A stretch of DNA of 64,000 nucleotides. It comes from Pandoraea oxalativorans. GTDB lineage: Bacteria > Pseudomonadota > Gammaproteobacteria > Burkholderiales > Burkholderiaceae. Below the pieces are notes generated by a model, which was not told the DNA's origin, did no database searches, and was given only the letters and a program-made list of their open reading frames with translations. Positions 41,895-52,696 of this stretch are shown in pieces. Positions within the stretch are counted from its first letter, which is position 1. Each line of letters starts with the position of its first letter. Where the stretch lies: NCBI RefSeq assembly GCF_000972785.3, contig NZ_CP011253.3, positions 2,356,001 through 2,420,000 of the forward strand. Direction: 5' to 3'. Position numbers and translations under genes: made by a program.

Positions 41895-42176
41895 CTAAGT
41901 CGAGGACGAGTTGTCAATATGGTCAAGGGTTTCCCCTTGGTTTTTGGTGCGATTAGCCGGGGTTTTGGGGTGTTTAGCCCCAAGTTGGTGCCGAAAGGCG
42001 CCGAATTCGGTGATTCGTCGGGCAACGATCGGTCTTCTCGGCTTGGAAATTTTGAAATCGCGGGCCGGCGCACCCAGGGTGCCCGATCTTCGCAGGCGGG
42101 TCATGCAAAGCTGTATGGCAGTCTGACGAAACGGGTACGGCAGCCGGTCTAAGACCTAACCCTCACGGAGAATCAC
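41895..42176 (+). promoter_or_regulatory. Structured rpsB mRNA leader, candidate S2 autoregulatory element
   Basis: TTGGGG-tgtttag-CCCCAA (41965-41983) is followed at once by GGTGCC-GAAA-GGCGCC (41987-42002), a hairpin with a GNRA tetraloop. S2 is known to repress its own operon through the leader in enterobacteria; whether this leader does so is inferred. Confidence 0.5.
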
Positions 42177-42926
42177 ATGTCTGTCACGATGCGTCAGATG
42201 CTGGAAGCGGGCGTCCACTTTGGTCACCAAACCCGTTTCTGGAACCCCAAGATGGCCCCCTATATCTTCGGCCATCGCAACAAGATTCACATCATCAACC
42301 TCGAAAAGACGTTGCCGATGTACCAGGACGCACTGAAGTACGTGCGTCAACTGGCAGCAAACCGCGGCACGATCCTGTTCGTGGGCACGAAGCGTCAAGC
42401 GCGTGACATCGTGGCGGAAGCCGCAGCACGTGCCGGTATGCCTTACGTCAACAACCGTTGGCTGGGCGGCATGCTGACGAACTTCAAGACGCTGAAGTCG
42501 TCGATCAAGAAGCTCAAGGACATGGAGCAGGCTCTGGAAGCCGGCGAACAAGAGCGCATGAGCAAGAAGGAAGCGCTGCTGTTCGATCGCGAAATGGCCA
42601 AGCTGCAGAAGTCGATCGGTGGCGTAAAGGAAATGGGCGGTATGCCCGACGCCATCTTCGTCGTCGACGTCGGCTACCACAAGATCGCCATCACCGAAGC
42701 CAACAAGCTGGGCATTCCGGTGATCGCCGTGGTCGATACGAACCACTCGCCGGAAGGTGTGGATTACGTGATCCCGGGTAACGACGACTCGAGCAAGGCT
42801 GTCGAGCTGTACGTGCAAGGCGTTGCCGACGCAATCCTCGAAGGCCGTGCAAACGCCGTCAAGGAAGTTGTCGAAGCCGTTCGCGGCGAAGGCGACGAGT
42901 TCGTCGAAGTGAACGAAGAGGCGTAA
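42177..42926 (+). CDS. rpsB: 30S ribosomal protein S2
   Basis: S2 joins late in 30S assembly. The 249-residue product begins [20 protein letters not shown] and carries [20 protein letters not shown] and [14 protein letters not shown], the two S2 signatures, and [27 protein letters not shown] lies seven bases before ATG 42177. It heads the rpsB-tsf-pyrH-frr run. Confidence 0.98.
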   Translation: MSVTMRQMLEAGVHFGHQTRFWNPKMAPYIFGHRNKIHIINLEKTLPMYQDALKYVRQLAANRGTILFVGTKRQARDIVAEAAARAGMPYVNNRWLGGMLTNFKTLKSSIKKLKDMEQALEAGEQERMSKKEALLFDREMAKLQKSIGGVKEMGGMPDAIFVVDVGYHKIAITEANKLGIPVIAVVDTNHSPEGVDYVIPGNDDSSKAVELYVQGVADAILEGRANAVKEVVEAVRGEGDEFVEVNEEA

Positions 42927-42945
42927 GCGGCCACCGCTGCGTAAC

Positions 42946-42978
42946 AAAAGGGGCTGCTTGTGGCGCCCCTTTTTTTTA
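42946..42978 (+). terminator. Terminator/attenuator between rpsB and tsf
   Basis: AAAAGGGGC (42946-42954) pairs with GCCCCTTTT and is followed by eight T. It probably reduces tsf expression relative to rpsB; such an attenuator between these genes is common. Confidence 0.8.
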
Positions 42979-43080
42979 GTCCGATTTCCCCGCGTCGGGT
43001 GAGTGGGGCGCCAAGGCCGGGCAGTGAGGCCGGTCTTGTGAAACCCTCTCCCGACTGATTCGATATACAGGAGTAACGAT

Positions 43081-43965
43081 ATGCCGGCAATTACTGCAGC
43101 AATGGTGGGCGAACTGCGCGCCAAGACCGATGCGCCGATGATGGAATGCAAGAAGGCGCTGACCGAAGCCGACGGCGACATGCTTCGTGCTGAAGAAATC
43201 CTGCGTGTCAAGCTGGGCAGCAAGGCCAGCAAGGCTGCAAGCCGTATCACGGCCGAAGGCGTGATCTCGGCTTACATCGACGGCGGTAAGGGTGCCGTGG
43301 TTGAAATCAACTGCGAAACCGACTTCGTCTCCAAGAACGACGACTTCCTGAAGTTCGCAGACGACGTCGCCAAGCTGGTCGCCGAGAACAATCCGGCCGA
43401 CGTCGCTGCGCTGTCGGCGCTGCCGCTCGACGGCAAGACCGTTGACCAGATCCGTGCCGACCTGATCGGCAAGATCGGCGAGAACATGACGATTCGCCGC
43501 TTCCAGCGTTACGAAACGTCGGGCAAGCTGGCGTCGTATCTGCACGGTACGCGTATCGGCGTGATCGTCGAGTATGAAGGTGCCGACGCCGAAGTGGGCA
43601 AGAATGTCGCGATGCACATCGCTGCCATGAAGCCGGTCGCCGTGTCGGGCGACCAGGTCGCGGCAGATCTTATCGAGAAGGAACGCAAGATTGCCGCCGA
43701 GAAGGCCGCCGAATCGGGCAAGCCGGCCGAGATCGTCGCCAAGATGGTGGAAGGCAGCGTGCAGAAGTTCCTGAAGGAAGTCTCGCTGTTCAATCAGACG
43801 TACGTGAAGGACGACAAGGCAACCGTCGAGCAGATGCTCAAGGCCAACAACACCACGGTCAAGGGTTTCACCATGTTCGTGGTTGGCGAAGGCATCGAGA
43901 AGAAGCAAGACGATTTCGCTGCAGAAGTGGCTGCTCAGGTGGCCGCTGCAAAGCAGCAGTCGTAA
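43081..43965 (+). CDS. tsf: Translation elongation factor Ts
   Basis: EF-Ts recycles EF-Tu by releasing GDP. The 294-residue protein has the UBA-like N-terminal helix region with [18 protein letters not shown] near residue 17 and the core motif [17 protein letters not shown] near 75, containing the EF-Tu-contacting TDFV. AGGAG precedes ATG 43081. Confidence 0.98.
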   Translation: MPAITAAMVGELRAKTDAPMMECKKALTEADGDMLRAEEILRVKLGSKASKAASRITAEGVISAYIDGGKGAVVEINCETDFVSKNDDFLKFADDVAKLVAENNPADVAALSALPLDGKTVDQIRADLIGKIGENMTIRRFQRYETSGKLASYLHGTRIGVIVEYEGADAEVGKNVAMHIAAMKPVAVSGDQVAADLIEKERKIAAEKAAESGKPAEIVAKMVEGSVQKFLKEVSLFNQTYVKDDKATVEQMLKANNTTVKGFTMFVVGEGIEKKQDDFAAEVAAQVAAAKQQS

Positions 43966-44063
43966 TTCGCGCAGTACCGTAGTATCCGGGGGCGGCGGTG
44001 TCGTCCCCGTTGTTTCATCCAGAATACCCCAACAGTGCCCGACCAGACTTCTTAAGGACCGCC

Positions 44064-44777
44064 ATGTCTACTCCTTACAAACGCGTACTTCTCAAGCTCT
44101 CTGGTGAAGCCCTCATGGGTGACGATTCGTTCGGCATCAACCGCGCAACCATCGAGCGGATGGTTGACGATATTGCCGAAGTCGTTCGCCTGGGCACGCA
44201 ATTGGCCGTCGTGATCGGCGGTGGCAATATCTTCCGGGGTGTGGCTGGCGGTGCCGCAGGTATGGACCGCGCGACGGCCGACTACATGGGCATGCTCGCC
44301 ACGATGATGAACGCCCTGGCGCTGCAGGACGCGATGCGTCACGCCGGCATCGAAGCGCGTGTGCAATCCGCGCTGCGTATGGACCAGGTCGTTGAACCGT
44401 ACATCCGCCCCCGCGCGATTCGTCAGCTCGAAGAGGGTAAAGTCGTGATCTTCGCCGCTGGCACGGGCAATCCGTTCTTCACCACCGACACGGCCGCTGC
44501 GCTGCGTGGCTCGGAAGTCGGCGCCGAAGTCGTGCTCAAGGCGACCAAGGTCGACGGCGTGTACTCGGCCGACCCGAAGAAGGTTCCGGACGCAGTGAAG
44601 TACTCGACCATCAGCTTCGACGAGGCGATCTCGAAGAACCTGCAGGTCATGGACGCGACGGCTTTCGCGCTGTGCCGCGATCAGAAGATGCCGGTGCGCG
44701 TTTTCTCGATCGTGAAGCCGGGTGCGCTCAAGCACGTCATCCTCGGTGAAGACGAGGGAACGCTCGTCCACGTTTGA
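44064..44777 (+). CDS. pyrH: UMP kinase
   Basis: PyrH phosphorylates UMP to UDP and is regulated by GTP and UTP. The 237-residue amino-acid-kinase-fold protein has [17 protein letters not shown] at the N-terminus, [10 protein letters not shown] near 55 and [20 protein letters not shown] near 135. AAGGACC precedes ATG 44064. Downstream is a perfect 13-bp hairpin before frr. Confidence 0.98.
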   Translation: MSTPYKRVLLKLSGEALMGDDSFGINRATIERMVDDIAEVVRLGTQLAVVIGGGNIFRGVAGGAAGMDRATADYMGMLATMMNALALQDAMRHAGIEARVQSALRMDQVVEPYIRPRAIRQLEEGKVVIFAAGTGNPFFTTDTAAALRGSEVGAEVVLKATKVDGVYSADPKKVPDAVKYSTISFDEAISKNLQVMDATAFALCRDQKMPVRVFSIVKPGALKHVILGEDEGTLVHV

Positions 44778-44787
44778 GTTCGAATTG

Positions 44788-44819
44788 CGGCGTCGACGCG
44801 TATTGGCGCGTCGACGCCG
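44788..44819 (+). other. Perfect 13-bp hairpin between pyrH and frr
   Basis: CGGCGTCGACGCG (44788-44800) and CGCGTCGACGCCG (44807-44819) are exact complements around TATTGG. ATCATTTTATG follows, so it could be a weak terminator or an RNase-processing barrier. Confidence 0.75.
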
Positions 44820-44862
44820 TATCATTTTATGTTTGCGTAACAATTTAGGTTTGGAGGTTGCC

Positions 44863-45423
44863 ATGAGCGTTGCTGACGTCAAGAAGAATGTCGAGCAAAA
44901 GATGAAGAGCTCGATCGAGTCGTTCAAGAACAACCTGGCGAAGATTCGTACTGGCCGCGCGCACGTTGGCCTGCTCGATCACGTCCAGGTCGATTATTAC
45001 GGTTCGATGGTGCCCATCTCTCAAGTTGCCAACGTGAGCCTCGTCGACGCGCGTACGATCGGCGTGCAGGCGTGGGAAAAGAACATGGTCCCGAAGGTCG
45101 AAAAGGCCATCCGCGAGTCGGATCTGGGCCTGAACCCGGCGACGCAAGGTGACCTGATTCGCGTGCCGATGCCCCAACTGACCGAAGAGCGCCGTCGTGA
45201 AATGACGAAGCTGGTGAAGTCGGAAGGCGAAAACGCCAAGGTTGCCGTGCGTAATCTGCGTCGCGACGCCAACGAGCAACTCAAGAAGCTGGTGAAAGAC
45301 AAGGAAATCTCGGAAGACGACGAGCGCCGTGGCGGCGACGATGTCCAGAAGTTCACCGACAAGTTCGTCGCCGAAATCGACGAGCTGGTGAAGCAGAAGG
45401 ACGCCGAGATCATGACGGTTTAA
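44863..45423 (+). CDS. frr: Ribosome recycling factor
   Basis: RRF, with EF-G, splits post-termination ribosomes. The 186-residue product has [20 protein letters not shown] near residue 26 and [20 protein letters not shown] near 107, the conserved RRF helices. GGAGG precedes ATG 44863. It follows pyrH in the usual order. Confidence 0.98.
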   Translation: MSVADVKKNVEQKMKSSIESFKNNLAKIRTGRAHVGLLDHVQVDYYGSMVPISQVANVSLVDARTIGVQAWEKNMVPKVEKAIRESDLGLNPATQGDLIRVPMPQLTEERRREMTKLVKSEGENAKVAVRNLRRDANEQLKKLVKDKEISEDDERRGGDDVQKFTDKFVAEIDELVKQKDAEIMTV

Positions 45424-45487
45424 GTGCTCACGGCACTTACCGCTCAATCTCCGCAGACTTTCGCGCCCGACTCCGCGCCGTAATTCA

Positions 45488-46270
45488 ATGGGTTTTCTCA
45501 GCTCTACGCTTTCTGCTCCTGAGACAGCGAGCATTCCGCGCCACGTTGCCATCGTCATGGACGGCAACGGGCGTTGGGCTACCAGTCGTAAATTGCCCCG
45601 CGTTGCGGGGCATAAGCGTGGTGTTGACGCCGTGCGTGAAGCGGTGACGGCATGTGCCGAGCTGGGCGTCGAGTATCTGACCCTGTTCGCGTTCAGTTCC
45701 GAGAACTGGCGTCGTCCGCAGGATGAAGTCTCGACGCTCATGCAGCTTTTCATTCTTGCGCTCGAGCGCGAGGTGGGTAAGCTGCATAGCAACGGCATCC
45801 GTCTTCGCGTCATTGGTGCGCTCGAAGCGTTCGAGCCTCGCATTCAGGAACTCGTCCGGCGTGCGGAAGAGCGCACGCAGGACAACAAGGGTCTCACCCT
45901 GACCATCGCCGCCAATTATGGCGGGCGGTGGGATATTCTCCAGGCCGCTCAGAAGCTCGCCGCTGCGCGTGTCGCGCAGGGTGGGGCTGCGGCGCTCGAA
46001 GCATCTTTTTCGGAAGACGATCTCGCGCCTTATCTGAGTATGGCCTATGCGCCGGAGCCGGATCTCTTTATCCGCACCGGTGGCGATCAGCGCGTCAGTA
46101 ATTTTCTGCTTTGGCAACTGGCGTACACTGAACTGTATTTCACCGAAGAATTCTGGCCGGACTTCAACGCCAATACGCTTAAGCGGGCGGTCGCCGAGTT
46201 TCAGCAGCGCGAACGCCGTTTCGGCCGTACCAGCGCGCAAGTCCAGAACCCCTCGGGACAATCCGCCTGA
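45488..46270 (+). CDS. uppS: Undecaprenyl diphosphate synthase (di-trans,poly-cis)
   Basis: UppS makes the C55 lipid carrier for peptidoglycan and O-antigen. The 260-residue cis-prenyltransferase has [16 protein letters not shown] near residue 20 with the catalytic aspartate, [11 protein letters not shown] near 42, [13 protein letters not shown] near 70 and [20 protein letters not shown] near 195. Its last base overlaps the first of cdsA. Confidence 0.97.
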   Translation: MGFLSSTLSAPETASIPRHVAIVMDGNGRWATSRKLPRVAGHKRGVDAVREAVTACAELGVEYLTLFAFSSENWRRPQDEVSTLMQLFILALEREVGKLHSNGIRLRVIGALEAFEPRIQELVRRAEERTQDNKGLTLTIAANYGGRWDILQAAQKLAAARVAQGGAAALEASFSEDDLAPYLSMAYAPEPDLFIRTGGDQRVSNFLLWQLAYTELYFTEEFWPDFNANTLKRAVAEFQQRERRFGRTSAQVQNPSGQSA

Positions 46271-47079
46271 TGCTCAAGACACGCGTTATTACCGCTGTCG
46301 TACTTCTCGCCATCCTTTTGCCCGTGATCTTCGTCGGTACCCCGGCGCAGTTCGCGCTGCTCGCGGCCGTGATCGTTGCGGCCGCCGGGTGGGAGTGGGG
46401 GCGTCTGGTCGGCCTTAACGGCACGGGCGCCGTCTTTTATGGTGCGCTGGCCCTGTTGGGTGTCGGGTTGACCTGGGCGGAAGGCTGGACGCTGTCGTCG
46501 ATCTGGCTAAAACCTGCCGCCGTCTTCTGGATTCTCGCCGGGCCCTACACCCTCGCACGTAAGCCCGCGACGCAAGGCGCGTGGCGTGGTCTGTTGCTGG
46601 TGGCTGGGCCGGTATTGCTGATTGCTGCCTGGCAGGCGCTTTGTCTCGCTCGTGAGCGTGGCGTCGCCTTCCTGCTGTCGGTGCTCGTCATCGTCTGGCT
46701 CGCCGACACCGGCGCCTATTTCGCCGGGCGAGCTTTCGGCAAACGCAAGCTTGCGCCCTCGATCAGCCCCGGAAAGTCGTGGGAAGGTGCCATCGGCGGC
46801 TGGTTGCTTGTACTCGCGATAGCTGCGGTGGTACTCGTCAGCGGATTGCAGGCGCCGACCATCGTTTCTCATCTCGCCAGCACGTTGGGCCTCGCACTCG
46901 GCGCATTGGCGCTGACCGTGCTGGTGGCTTTCTCGGTCGTGGGCGATCTGTTCGAATCTCAACTCAAGCGGCAAGCGGGCGTGAAGGATTCCAGCGCGCT
47001 GCTGCCCGGTCATGGCGGTGTGCTCGATCGAATCGACGCGCTGCTCCCGGTGCTCCCGCTGGCTATGCTCTTCGTCTGA
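46270..47079 (+). CDS. cdsA: Phosphatidate cytidylyltransferase CdsA
   Basis: CdsA makes CDP-diacylglycerol, the precursor of all phospholipids, in the inner membrane. The 269-residue protein has about eight hydrophobic helices and the C-terminal signature [20 protein letters not shown] followed by VLDRIDALL. One-base overlap with uppS and two-base spacing to dxr indicate one transcript. Confidence 0.96.
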   Translation: MLKTRVITAVVLLAILLPVIFVGTPAQFALLAAVIVAAAGWEWGRLVGLNGTGAVFYGALALLGVGLTWAEGWTLSSIWLKPAAVFWILAGPYTLARKPATQGAWRGLLLVAGPVLLIAAWQALCLARERGVAFLLSVLVIVWLADTGAYFAGRAFGKRKLAPSISPGKSWEGAIGGWLLVLAIAAVVLVSGLQAPTIVSHLASTLGLALGALALTVLVAFSVVGDLFESQLKRQAGVKDSSALLPGHGGVLDRIDALLPVLPLAMLFV

Positions 47080-47081
47080 TC

Positions 47082-48281
47082 ATGTCGCAACGTCTTTCCA
47101 TTCTCGGCTCCACTGGCTCCATCGGCGTTAGCACGCTCGATGTCGTGGGGCGTCATCCGGATCGCTTTTCGGTCTACGCGCTATCGGCGCACCGTAATCT
47201 CGATCGTCTTTTTGAACAGTGTGTTGCCCATCGTCCGCAAGTGGCGGTCGTGGCCGACGCAGAGGGCGCCCGCACGCTGTCGGCGCGTCTGGCCGAGGCG
47301 GGCCTGAAGATCGAAGTGACGTACGGTCCGCAAGCGCTGATCGAAATCGCCGAGGCTGGTGAGATCACGATGGTCGTGGCGGCTATCGTGGGCGCGGCAG
47401 GTCTGCAATCGACACTCGCCGCCGCGCGCGCGGGCAAACGGATTCTGCTGGCGAACAAAGAGTCGCTGGTGCTTTCCGGTGCGTTGTTCATGGCGACGGC
47501 CGAACGCGCGGGCGCCACATTGCTGCCGCTCGATAGCGAGCACAACGCCATTTTCCAATGCCTGCCGCAAGTGGCGGGCGAGAGCCGTATTTCGACGCGT
47601 GGCGTCGAGAAACTGGTGCTAACGGCTTCGGGTGGCCCGTTTCGCGAGCGCGAGCTGGCGTCGCTCGAGAACGTGACGCCGGACGAAGCATGCGCACACC
47701 CGAACTGGGTGATGGGGCGCAAGATCTCGGTGGATTCGGCGAGCATGATGAACAAGGGCCTTGAAGTCATCGAGGCGCACTGGCTGTTCAATATGCCGCC
47801 GGAAAAGATCGAGGTACTGATCCATCCGCAAAGCGTGATTCACTCGATGGTTACGTACACCGACGGCTCGACACTGGCGCAACTCGGTAACCCCGATATG
47901 CGCACGCCGATCGCTCACGCGCTGGCGTTTCCCGACCGGGTGACGTCGGGCGTTGCCGGACTGAATCTCGCGGACATCGGCAAGCTGACGTTCGAAGCGC
48001 CGGATCTGCGCCGTTTCCCGTGTCTGCGTCTGGCGTTCGATACACTGCATCGTGGTGGTACGGCGGGTGCTTTGCTCAATGCGTCCAACGAAGTGGCCGT
48101 GGCGGCGTTCCTGGAAGGACGCATCCGTTTCACCGCAATTGCGCAGGTAGTCGAGCGCGTGCTCGATGCGGTCGCCGTGGGTGAGGCCACCTCGCTCGAG
48201 GTCGTGCTTGAAGCCGATCGTCGTGCCCGCGAACTGGCGACGGAGATCGTTGCCGGTTTGCCTGCACCAGCGCGTTCCTGA
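47082..48281 (+). CDS. dxr: 1-deoxy-D-xylulose 5-phosphate reductoisomerase
   Basis: Dxr makes 2-C-methyl-D-erythritol 4-phosphate in the non-mevalonate isoprenoid path that feeds UppS. The 399-residue protein has the NADPH-binding [14 protein letters not shown] at residue 9, [14 protein letters not shown] near 124 and [14 protein letters not shown] near 147, with [20 protein letters not shown] following. ATG 47082 begins right after cdsA. Confidence 0.97.
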   Translation: MSQRLSILGSTGSIGVSTLDVVGRHPDRFSVYALSAHRNLDRLFEQCVAHRPQVAVVADAEGARTLSARLAEAGLKIEVTYGPQALIEIAEAGEITMVVAAIVGAAGLQSTLAAARAGKRILLANKESLVLSGALFMATAERAGATLLPLDSEHNAIFQCLPQVAGESRISTRGVEKLVLTASGGPFRERELASLENVTPDEACAHPNWVMGRKISVDSASMMNKGLEVIEAHWLFNMPPEKIEVLIHPQSVIHSMVTYTDGSTLAQLGNPDMRTPIAHALAFPDRVTSGVAGLNLADIGKLTFEAPDLRRFPCLRLAFDTLHRGGTAGALLNASNEVAVAAFLEGRIRFTAIAQVVERVLDAVAVGEATSLEVVLEADRRARELATEIVAGLPAPARS

Positions 48282-48323
48282 CGCCGCTGCCCATGTCGTA
48301 ACTTCCCCGGGGCCCGTTCGCTC

Positions 48324-49715
48324 ATGAATTTGCTGACCACGTTGCTAGCGTTCGCCGTCGCCATTGGTGTTCTGGTGGTGTTCCATGAGTTGGGCCACTA
48401 CACGGTCGCAAGGCTTTGCGGCGTGAAGGTTCTGCGATTCTCCGTGGGCTTCGGAACACCGCTCCTCAAATGGACGATGGGGCGCGATCGCACCGAATGG
48501 ACGGTCTGCGCGTTGCCGCTCGGCGGCTACGTCCGCATGCTCGACGAGCGTGACGAAACACAGATCGTCGCCCCGGAAGACCGGGCGCGTGCGTTCAATC
48601 AGAAGTCTGTCTACAAGCGTTTCGCTATTGTGGCGGCCGGTCCGGTCGCCAACTTCCTCCTTGCCATTGCCCTCTATGCGAGCCTGAATCTGGCTGGCGT
48701 GACGGAGCCTGTCGCGCGAATCGCGCCGCCGCCGGCCGGCACGCTCGCGGCCCGTGCAGGGCTGTCCGGCGGTGAACTGATCACGGGAGTGCGGGAAAAC
48801 GGCACACGTCCCGATGAGGCGGTCGGGGAGGAATCTGCCGTGCGTTCCTGGGAAGATCTTCGCTGGCGTCTTGTCGACCCGATGATCGAAGGACAACGCG
48901 TGACGCTGGTGGCGCGTACGCGCGATGGCCGTGCGGAATACGCGCTGGACGCGGCCGGGCAGCGTTTCGATGCGGACGGCGAGCAGGACTTCATGCAGCG
49001 TTTGGGCCTGGTGCCTTCGGCGCGTGTGAAGGTGGGGCAGATCATCGCAGGCGGCGCTGCGGGGCTCGCCGGGTTGCGCGTGGGCGACGAGATTACGGCG
49101 GTGGACGGCACTCCCGTAACCTCGGCCAAGGCACTCGTCGATGCCGTTCGCGCCCACCCCGGCAAGCCGATGACCCTGACGGTGCGTCGGGACGGCAGCC
49201 CTCGAAACGTCACGCTCACGCCTAATGTGGAAGTCGATTCGGCAACGGCGGGTGGCGAGCGCGTGGGTAAGATCGGCGCAGCGCTGGCCAGTCAGGTCGA
49301 TTCGGTGACTGTCCGCTACGGGCTGTTCGAGGCGATCGGCCGCGGGGCGCAGCGCACGTGGGACGTGACGGCCTTCAGCGTGCGCATGTTTGGGAAGATG
49401 ATCACTGGGCAGGCATCGCTCAAGAATCTGAGCGGTCCGGTGACGATTGCGGATTACGCAGGGCGTTCAGCGCGGCTTGGTCTGGATTATTTCATCGCCT
49501 TTCTGGCGCTTGTCAGCATTAGCCTCGGCGTATTGAATCTATTGCCAATTCCGGTTTTGGACGGTGGCTATCTGTTATATTATGCGGTCGAAGCGATGAC
49601 CGGTCGGGCAGTTTCCGAACGGTGGCAGGGCGCGCTGCAACGAGTGGGCATCGTTTGCATCCTTGCGCTCTCTGCCGTAGCACTTTTCAACGACCTGTCG
49701 AAGTTGTTGCACTAG
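48324..49715 (+). CDS. rseP: Site-2 protease RseP
   Basis: RseP is an inner-membrane zinc protease that cleaves RseA to release sigma-E under envelope stress. The 463-residue protein has HELGHYTVARLCGVKVL near residue 23 (HExxH), periplasmic PDZ domains (about 125-215 and 220-305) and the C-terminal metal ligand motif NLLPIPVLDGG near 400. Location directly before bamA matches its role in outer-membrane biogenesis control. Confidence 0.96.
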   Translation: MNLLTTLLAFAVAIGVLVVFHELGHYTVARLCGVKVLRFSVGFGTPLLKWTMGRDRTEWTVCALPLGGYVRMLDERDETQIVAPEDRARAFNQKSVYKRFAIVAAGPVANFLLAIALYASLNLAGVTEPVARIAPPPAGTLAARAGLSGGELITGVRENGTRPDEAVGEESAVRSWEDLRWRLVDPMIEGQRVTLVARTRDGRAEYALDAAGQRFDADGEQDFMQRLGLVPSARVKVGQIIAGGAAGLAGLRVGDEITAVDGTPVTSAKALVDAVRAHPGKPMTLTVRRDGSPRNVTLTPNVEVDSATAGGERVGKIGAALASQVDSVTVRYGLFEAIGRGAQRTWDVTAFSVRMFGKMITGQASLKNLSGPVTIADYAGRSARLGLDYFIAFLALVSISLGVLNLLPIPVLDGGYLLYYAVEAMTGRAVSERWQGALQRVGIVCILALSAVALFNDLSKLLH

Positions 49716-49789
49716 GACAGCGTCACGTGCCTGCCGGTCGCAGGCAAATCCGAGTTTTTCACGATTCAATTGTTTCTTGGGGAAGCAAG

Positions 49790-52093
49790 TTGTCGAATAA
49801 ATACCACCTTGTTCCGAAGACCCTGGTGATTGCGGTTCTGGCGGCACACAGTTTCCTGGCACGGGCCGTCGAGCCGTTTGTGGTCAAGGATATCCGAGTG
49901 GAGGGCTTGCAGCGTATTGAACCCGGTACCGTCTTCTCGTACCTCCCGGTCAAACCCGGTGACAAGTTCAACGATGATAAGGGTACCGAAGCAATTCGTG
50001 CCCTTTATGCCACGGGCCTGTTCTCGGACGTGAGCGTTGAAGCGCAGGGCAGCGTGCTGGTGGTGCACGTCAACGAGCGTCCCGCAATTGCTTCCATCGA
50101 CTTCCTCGGCATCAAGGAATTCGACAAAGACGGTCTGAAGAAGGCACTGCGCTCGGTCGGCCTGACCGAAGGTCGCACCTTCGACCGCAACCTGCTCGAC
50201 AAGTCTGAGCAAGAACTCAAGCGTCAATACCTTACGCGCGGTTACTACGCTGCCGAGGTCAAGACGACGATCACGCCGCTCGAGCGCAATCGCGTGGGTA
50301 TCCAGTTCGCCGTGACGGAAGGCCCGAAGGCGACGATTCAGCAGATCAACTTCGTGGGCAACAAGGCTTTCTCGTCGTCGGACCTGACGGCCGAGATGGA
50401 ACTGGGCACGCCGAACTGGCTGTCGTGGTACTCGAAGAACGACCTGTACTCGAAGGACAAGCTCACGGGCGATCTGGAAAAGCTGCGTTCGTTCTATCTG
50501 AACCGCGGTTATCTGGAATTCAACATCGACTCCACCGACGTCTCGATCACGCCGGACAAGGACGAGATGTTCCTCACGATCAACATTCACGAAGGCGAGC
50601 CCTACAAGGTGTCGGACGTCAAGCTCACGGGCGAAATGCTCGGCAAGCAGGACGACATCCAGAAGCTCATTCAACTCAAGGCCGGCGATACCTTCTCGGC
50701 GGCCAAGCTGCAGGCGAGCACGAAAGCCATCTCCGATTTGTTGGGTAACTACGGTTTCGCGTTCGCGAACGTAAACGCCCAGCCGAACATCGACCGTAAC
50801 AACCACACCGTTGCGCTCAATCTGACGATCGATCCGGGCCGTCGTGTGTATGTGCGCAAGATCAACATTGTGGGCAACTCGCGTACGCGTGACGAAGTGA
50901 TTCGCCGCGAACTGCGCCAGCTGGAAAGCTCGTGGTACGACGCCGACCGCCTGAAGCTGTCGCAGGACCGTATCAACCGTCTGGGCTACTTCACCGACGT
51001 GAACGTGACGACCGAGCCGGTGGCCGGTTCGAATGACCAGGTCGACCTTCAGGTGAAGGTGGAAGAAAAGCCGACGGGCACGATCAACGTCGGTGCCGGT
51101 TTCTCCTCGACCGACAAGGTGGTGTTGCAGGCCGGTATCAGCCAGGACAACGTGTTCGGCTCGGGTACGTCGCTGTCCGTGAACGTGAACACCGGTAAGA
51201 CGTACCGTACGTTGGCCGTGACGCAAGTCGACCCGTATTTCACGGTTGACGGTGTGAGCCGTATTACCGACATCTACTACCGTACGTATCAGCCGCTGTT
51301 GCTGACGAGCGATTCGGATTTCCGTATCAACACGCTCGGCGGCAACCTGAAGTTCGGCGTGCCGTTCTCGGAAGTCGACACGGTCTTCTTCGGTCTGGGC
51401 TTCGAACAGACGCGTCTGCACCTGACGAGCGACGGCACGACGCCGCAACGCTACATCGACTATGCCAACCAGTTCGGCTATGTCAGCAACAACTATCCGC
51501 TGACGGTGGGTTGGTCGCGCGACTCGCGTGACAGCGCGCTGATCCCGAACCGCGGTCACTACCAACAGGCGAACCTTGAAATCGGTACGCCGATCGGAAC
51601 GACCAAGTACTTCCGCGCGTACTACCAGCACCAGTACTACTACCCGGTGAGCCGCGGCTTCACGCTGGCGCTGAACGGCGAAGTGGGCTACGGCCACGGT
51701 TTGGGCGGTCAGCCGTTCCCGATTTTCAAGAACTACTTCGCGGGCGGTATCGGTTCGGTGCGTGGTTATGAGCCGAGCTCGCTGGGTCCGAAGGACACCA
51801 ACGGCGAACCGCTGGGGGGGGCATCGAAGCTGATCGGTAACATCGAGCTGACGTTCCCGCTGCCGGGCACAGGTTACGATCGTACGCTGCGTATCTTTAC
51901 GTTCCTCGACGGCGGTAACGTGTTCGATAACGGCCAGGCGATTACCTTCAATAACCTGCGCTATTCTTACGGTTTCGGTCTGTCATGGATTTCGCCGATT
52001 GGCCCGCTCAAGCTCTCGATGGGCTTCCCGCTTGTCAAGAAGACGGGCGACCAGTATCAGAAATTCCAGTTCCAGGTCGGTACGTCGTTCTAA
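49790..52093 (+). CDS. bamA: Outer membrane protein assembly factor BamA
   Basis: BamA inserts beta-barrel proteins into the outer membrane. The 767-residue product has a signal peptide (PKTLVIAVLAAHSFLARA) and five POTRA domains starting VKDIRVEGLQRIEPGTVFSY, up to about residue 420. A 16-strand barrel follows, with the VRGY motif (GGIGSVRGYEPSSLG) near 655 and a terminal aromatic (FQVGTSF). No ATG fits the family start. TTG 49790 preceded by GGGGAAG does (MSNKYHLVPKTL), so I use it; starts further upstream would place extra residues before the signal peptide. Confidence 0.95.
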   Translation: MSNKYHLVPKTLVIAVLAAHSFLARAVEPFVVKDIRVEGLQRIEPGTVFSYLPVKPGDKFNDDKGTEAIRALYATGLFSDVSVEAQGSVLVVHVNERPAIASIDFLGIKEFDKDGLKKALRSVGLTEGRTFDRNLLDKSEQELKRQYLTRGYYAAEVKTTITPLERNRVGIQFAVTEGPKATIQQINFVGNKAFSSSDLTAEMELGTPNWLSWYSKNDLYSKDKLTGDLEKLRSFYLNRGYLEFNIDSTDVSITPDKDEMFLTINIHEGEPYKVSDVKLTGEMLGKQDDIQKLIQLKAGDTFSAAKLQASTKAISDLLGNYGFAFANVNAQPNIDRNNHTVALNLTIDPGRRVYVRKINIVGNSRTRDEVIRRELRQLESSWYDADRLKLSQDRINRLGYFTDVNVTTEPVAGSNDQVDLQVKVEEKPTGTINVGAGFSSTDKVVLQAGISQDNVFGSGTSLSVNVNTGKTYRTLAVTQVDPYFTVDGVSRITDIYYRTYQPLLLTSDSDFRINTLGGNLKFGVPFSEVDTVFFGLGFEQTRLHLTSDGTTPQRYIDYANQFGYVSNNYPLTVGWSRDSRDSALIPNRGHYQQANLEIGTPIGTTKYFRAYYQHQYYYPVSRGFTLALNGEVGYGHGLGGQPFPIFKNYFAGGIGSVRGYEPSSLGPKDTNGEPLGGASKLIGNIELTFPLPGTGYDRTLRIFTFLDGGNVFDNGQAITFNNLRYSYGFGLSWISPIGPLKLSMGFPLVKKTGDQYQKFQFQVGTSF

Positions 52094-52145
52094 TGACGGC
52101 AGATCGACCGGTTCCGAACGTTTCATCGTTGTAAGGGGTAATACA

Positions 52146-52682
52146 TTGAACGGTATCCGTAAGCATTGCCTTCGCGGCGTCGCCGCGGCGTTGCTGGCCG
52201 GTGCGGCCTTTGCTGCCACGGCTCAGGATGCGCGCATCGCCGCTGTGAATTCGGATCGTATTCTGCGCGATTCCACGCCGGCCAAGGCCGCACAAGCCAA
52301 ACTTGAGGCCGAATTCTCCACGCGAGACAAGGCGCTGCAAGACATGGCCCAACGTCTCAAGGCGATGTCGGACAAGCTCGACAAGGACAATCCGACGTTG
52401 AGCGACGCCGAGCGCGCCAAGCGTCAGCGTGATCTGGCCGCCGCCGACACCGAGTTTCAGCGCAAGCAACGCGAGTTTCGTGAAGATCTGAACCAGCGTC
52501 GCAACGAAGAACTTGCTGCCGTGCTCGATCGCGCGAACCGCGTCATCAAGCAGATTGCCGAGACGGACAAGTACGATCTGATCGTGCAGGAAGCGGTCTA
52601 CGTCAGCCCGCGTATCGACATTACGGACAAGGTGCTCAAGACGCTGAACGCAAGTTCGGGTGGCGGCGCCAGCGGCAAGTGA
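52146..52682 (+). CDS. skp: Periplasmic chaperone Skp/OmpH
   Basis: Skp holds unfolded outer-membrane proteins on the way to BamA. The 178-residue protein has a signal peptide ([19 protein letters not shown], cleavage after ATA or AQ) and long charged coiled-coil tentacles (about 55-125). The body begins [20 protein letters not shown] 52146 with AAGGGGT upstream gives the normal N-terminus (MNGIRKHC); no suitable ATG exists. It lies between bamA and lpxD as in most proteobacteria. Confidence 0.94.
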   Translation: MNGIRKHCLRGVAAALLAGAAFAATAQDARIAAVNSDRILRDSTPAKAAQAKLEAEFSTRDKALQDMAQRLKAMSDKLDKDNPTLSDAERAKRQRDLAAADTEFQRKQREFREDLNQRRNEELAAVLDRANRVIKQIAETDKYDLIVQEAVYVSPRIDITDKVLKTLNASSGGGASGK

Positions 52683-52696
52683 CGGGCGGGCATTCC

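Larger units (their letters stand above)
41648..42176. other. 529-base divergent region, map and rpsB, with the rpsB promoter and leader
   Basis: The map side (41648-41850) shows no firm promoter; GATAAT on the minus strand near 41680 lacks a -35. The rpsB side holds a strong promoter and about 280 bases of transcribed leader with stable hairpins. No gene is supported. Confidence 0.6.

Noticed and set aside
49766..51697. Long antisense frame opposite bamA
   Set aside because: BamA has full POTRA and barrel features; the antisense product has no family.
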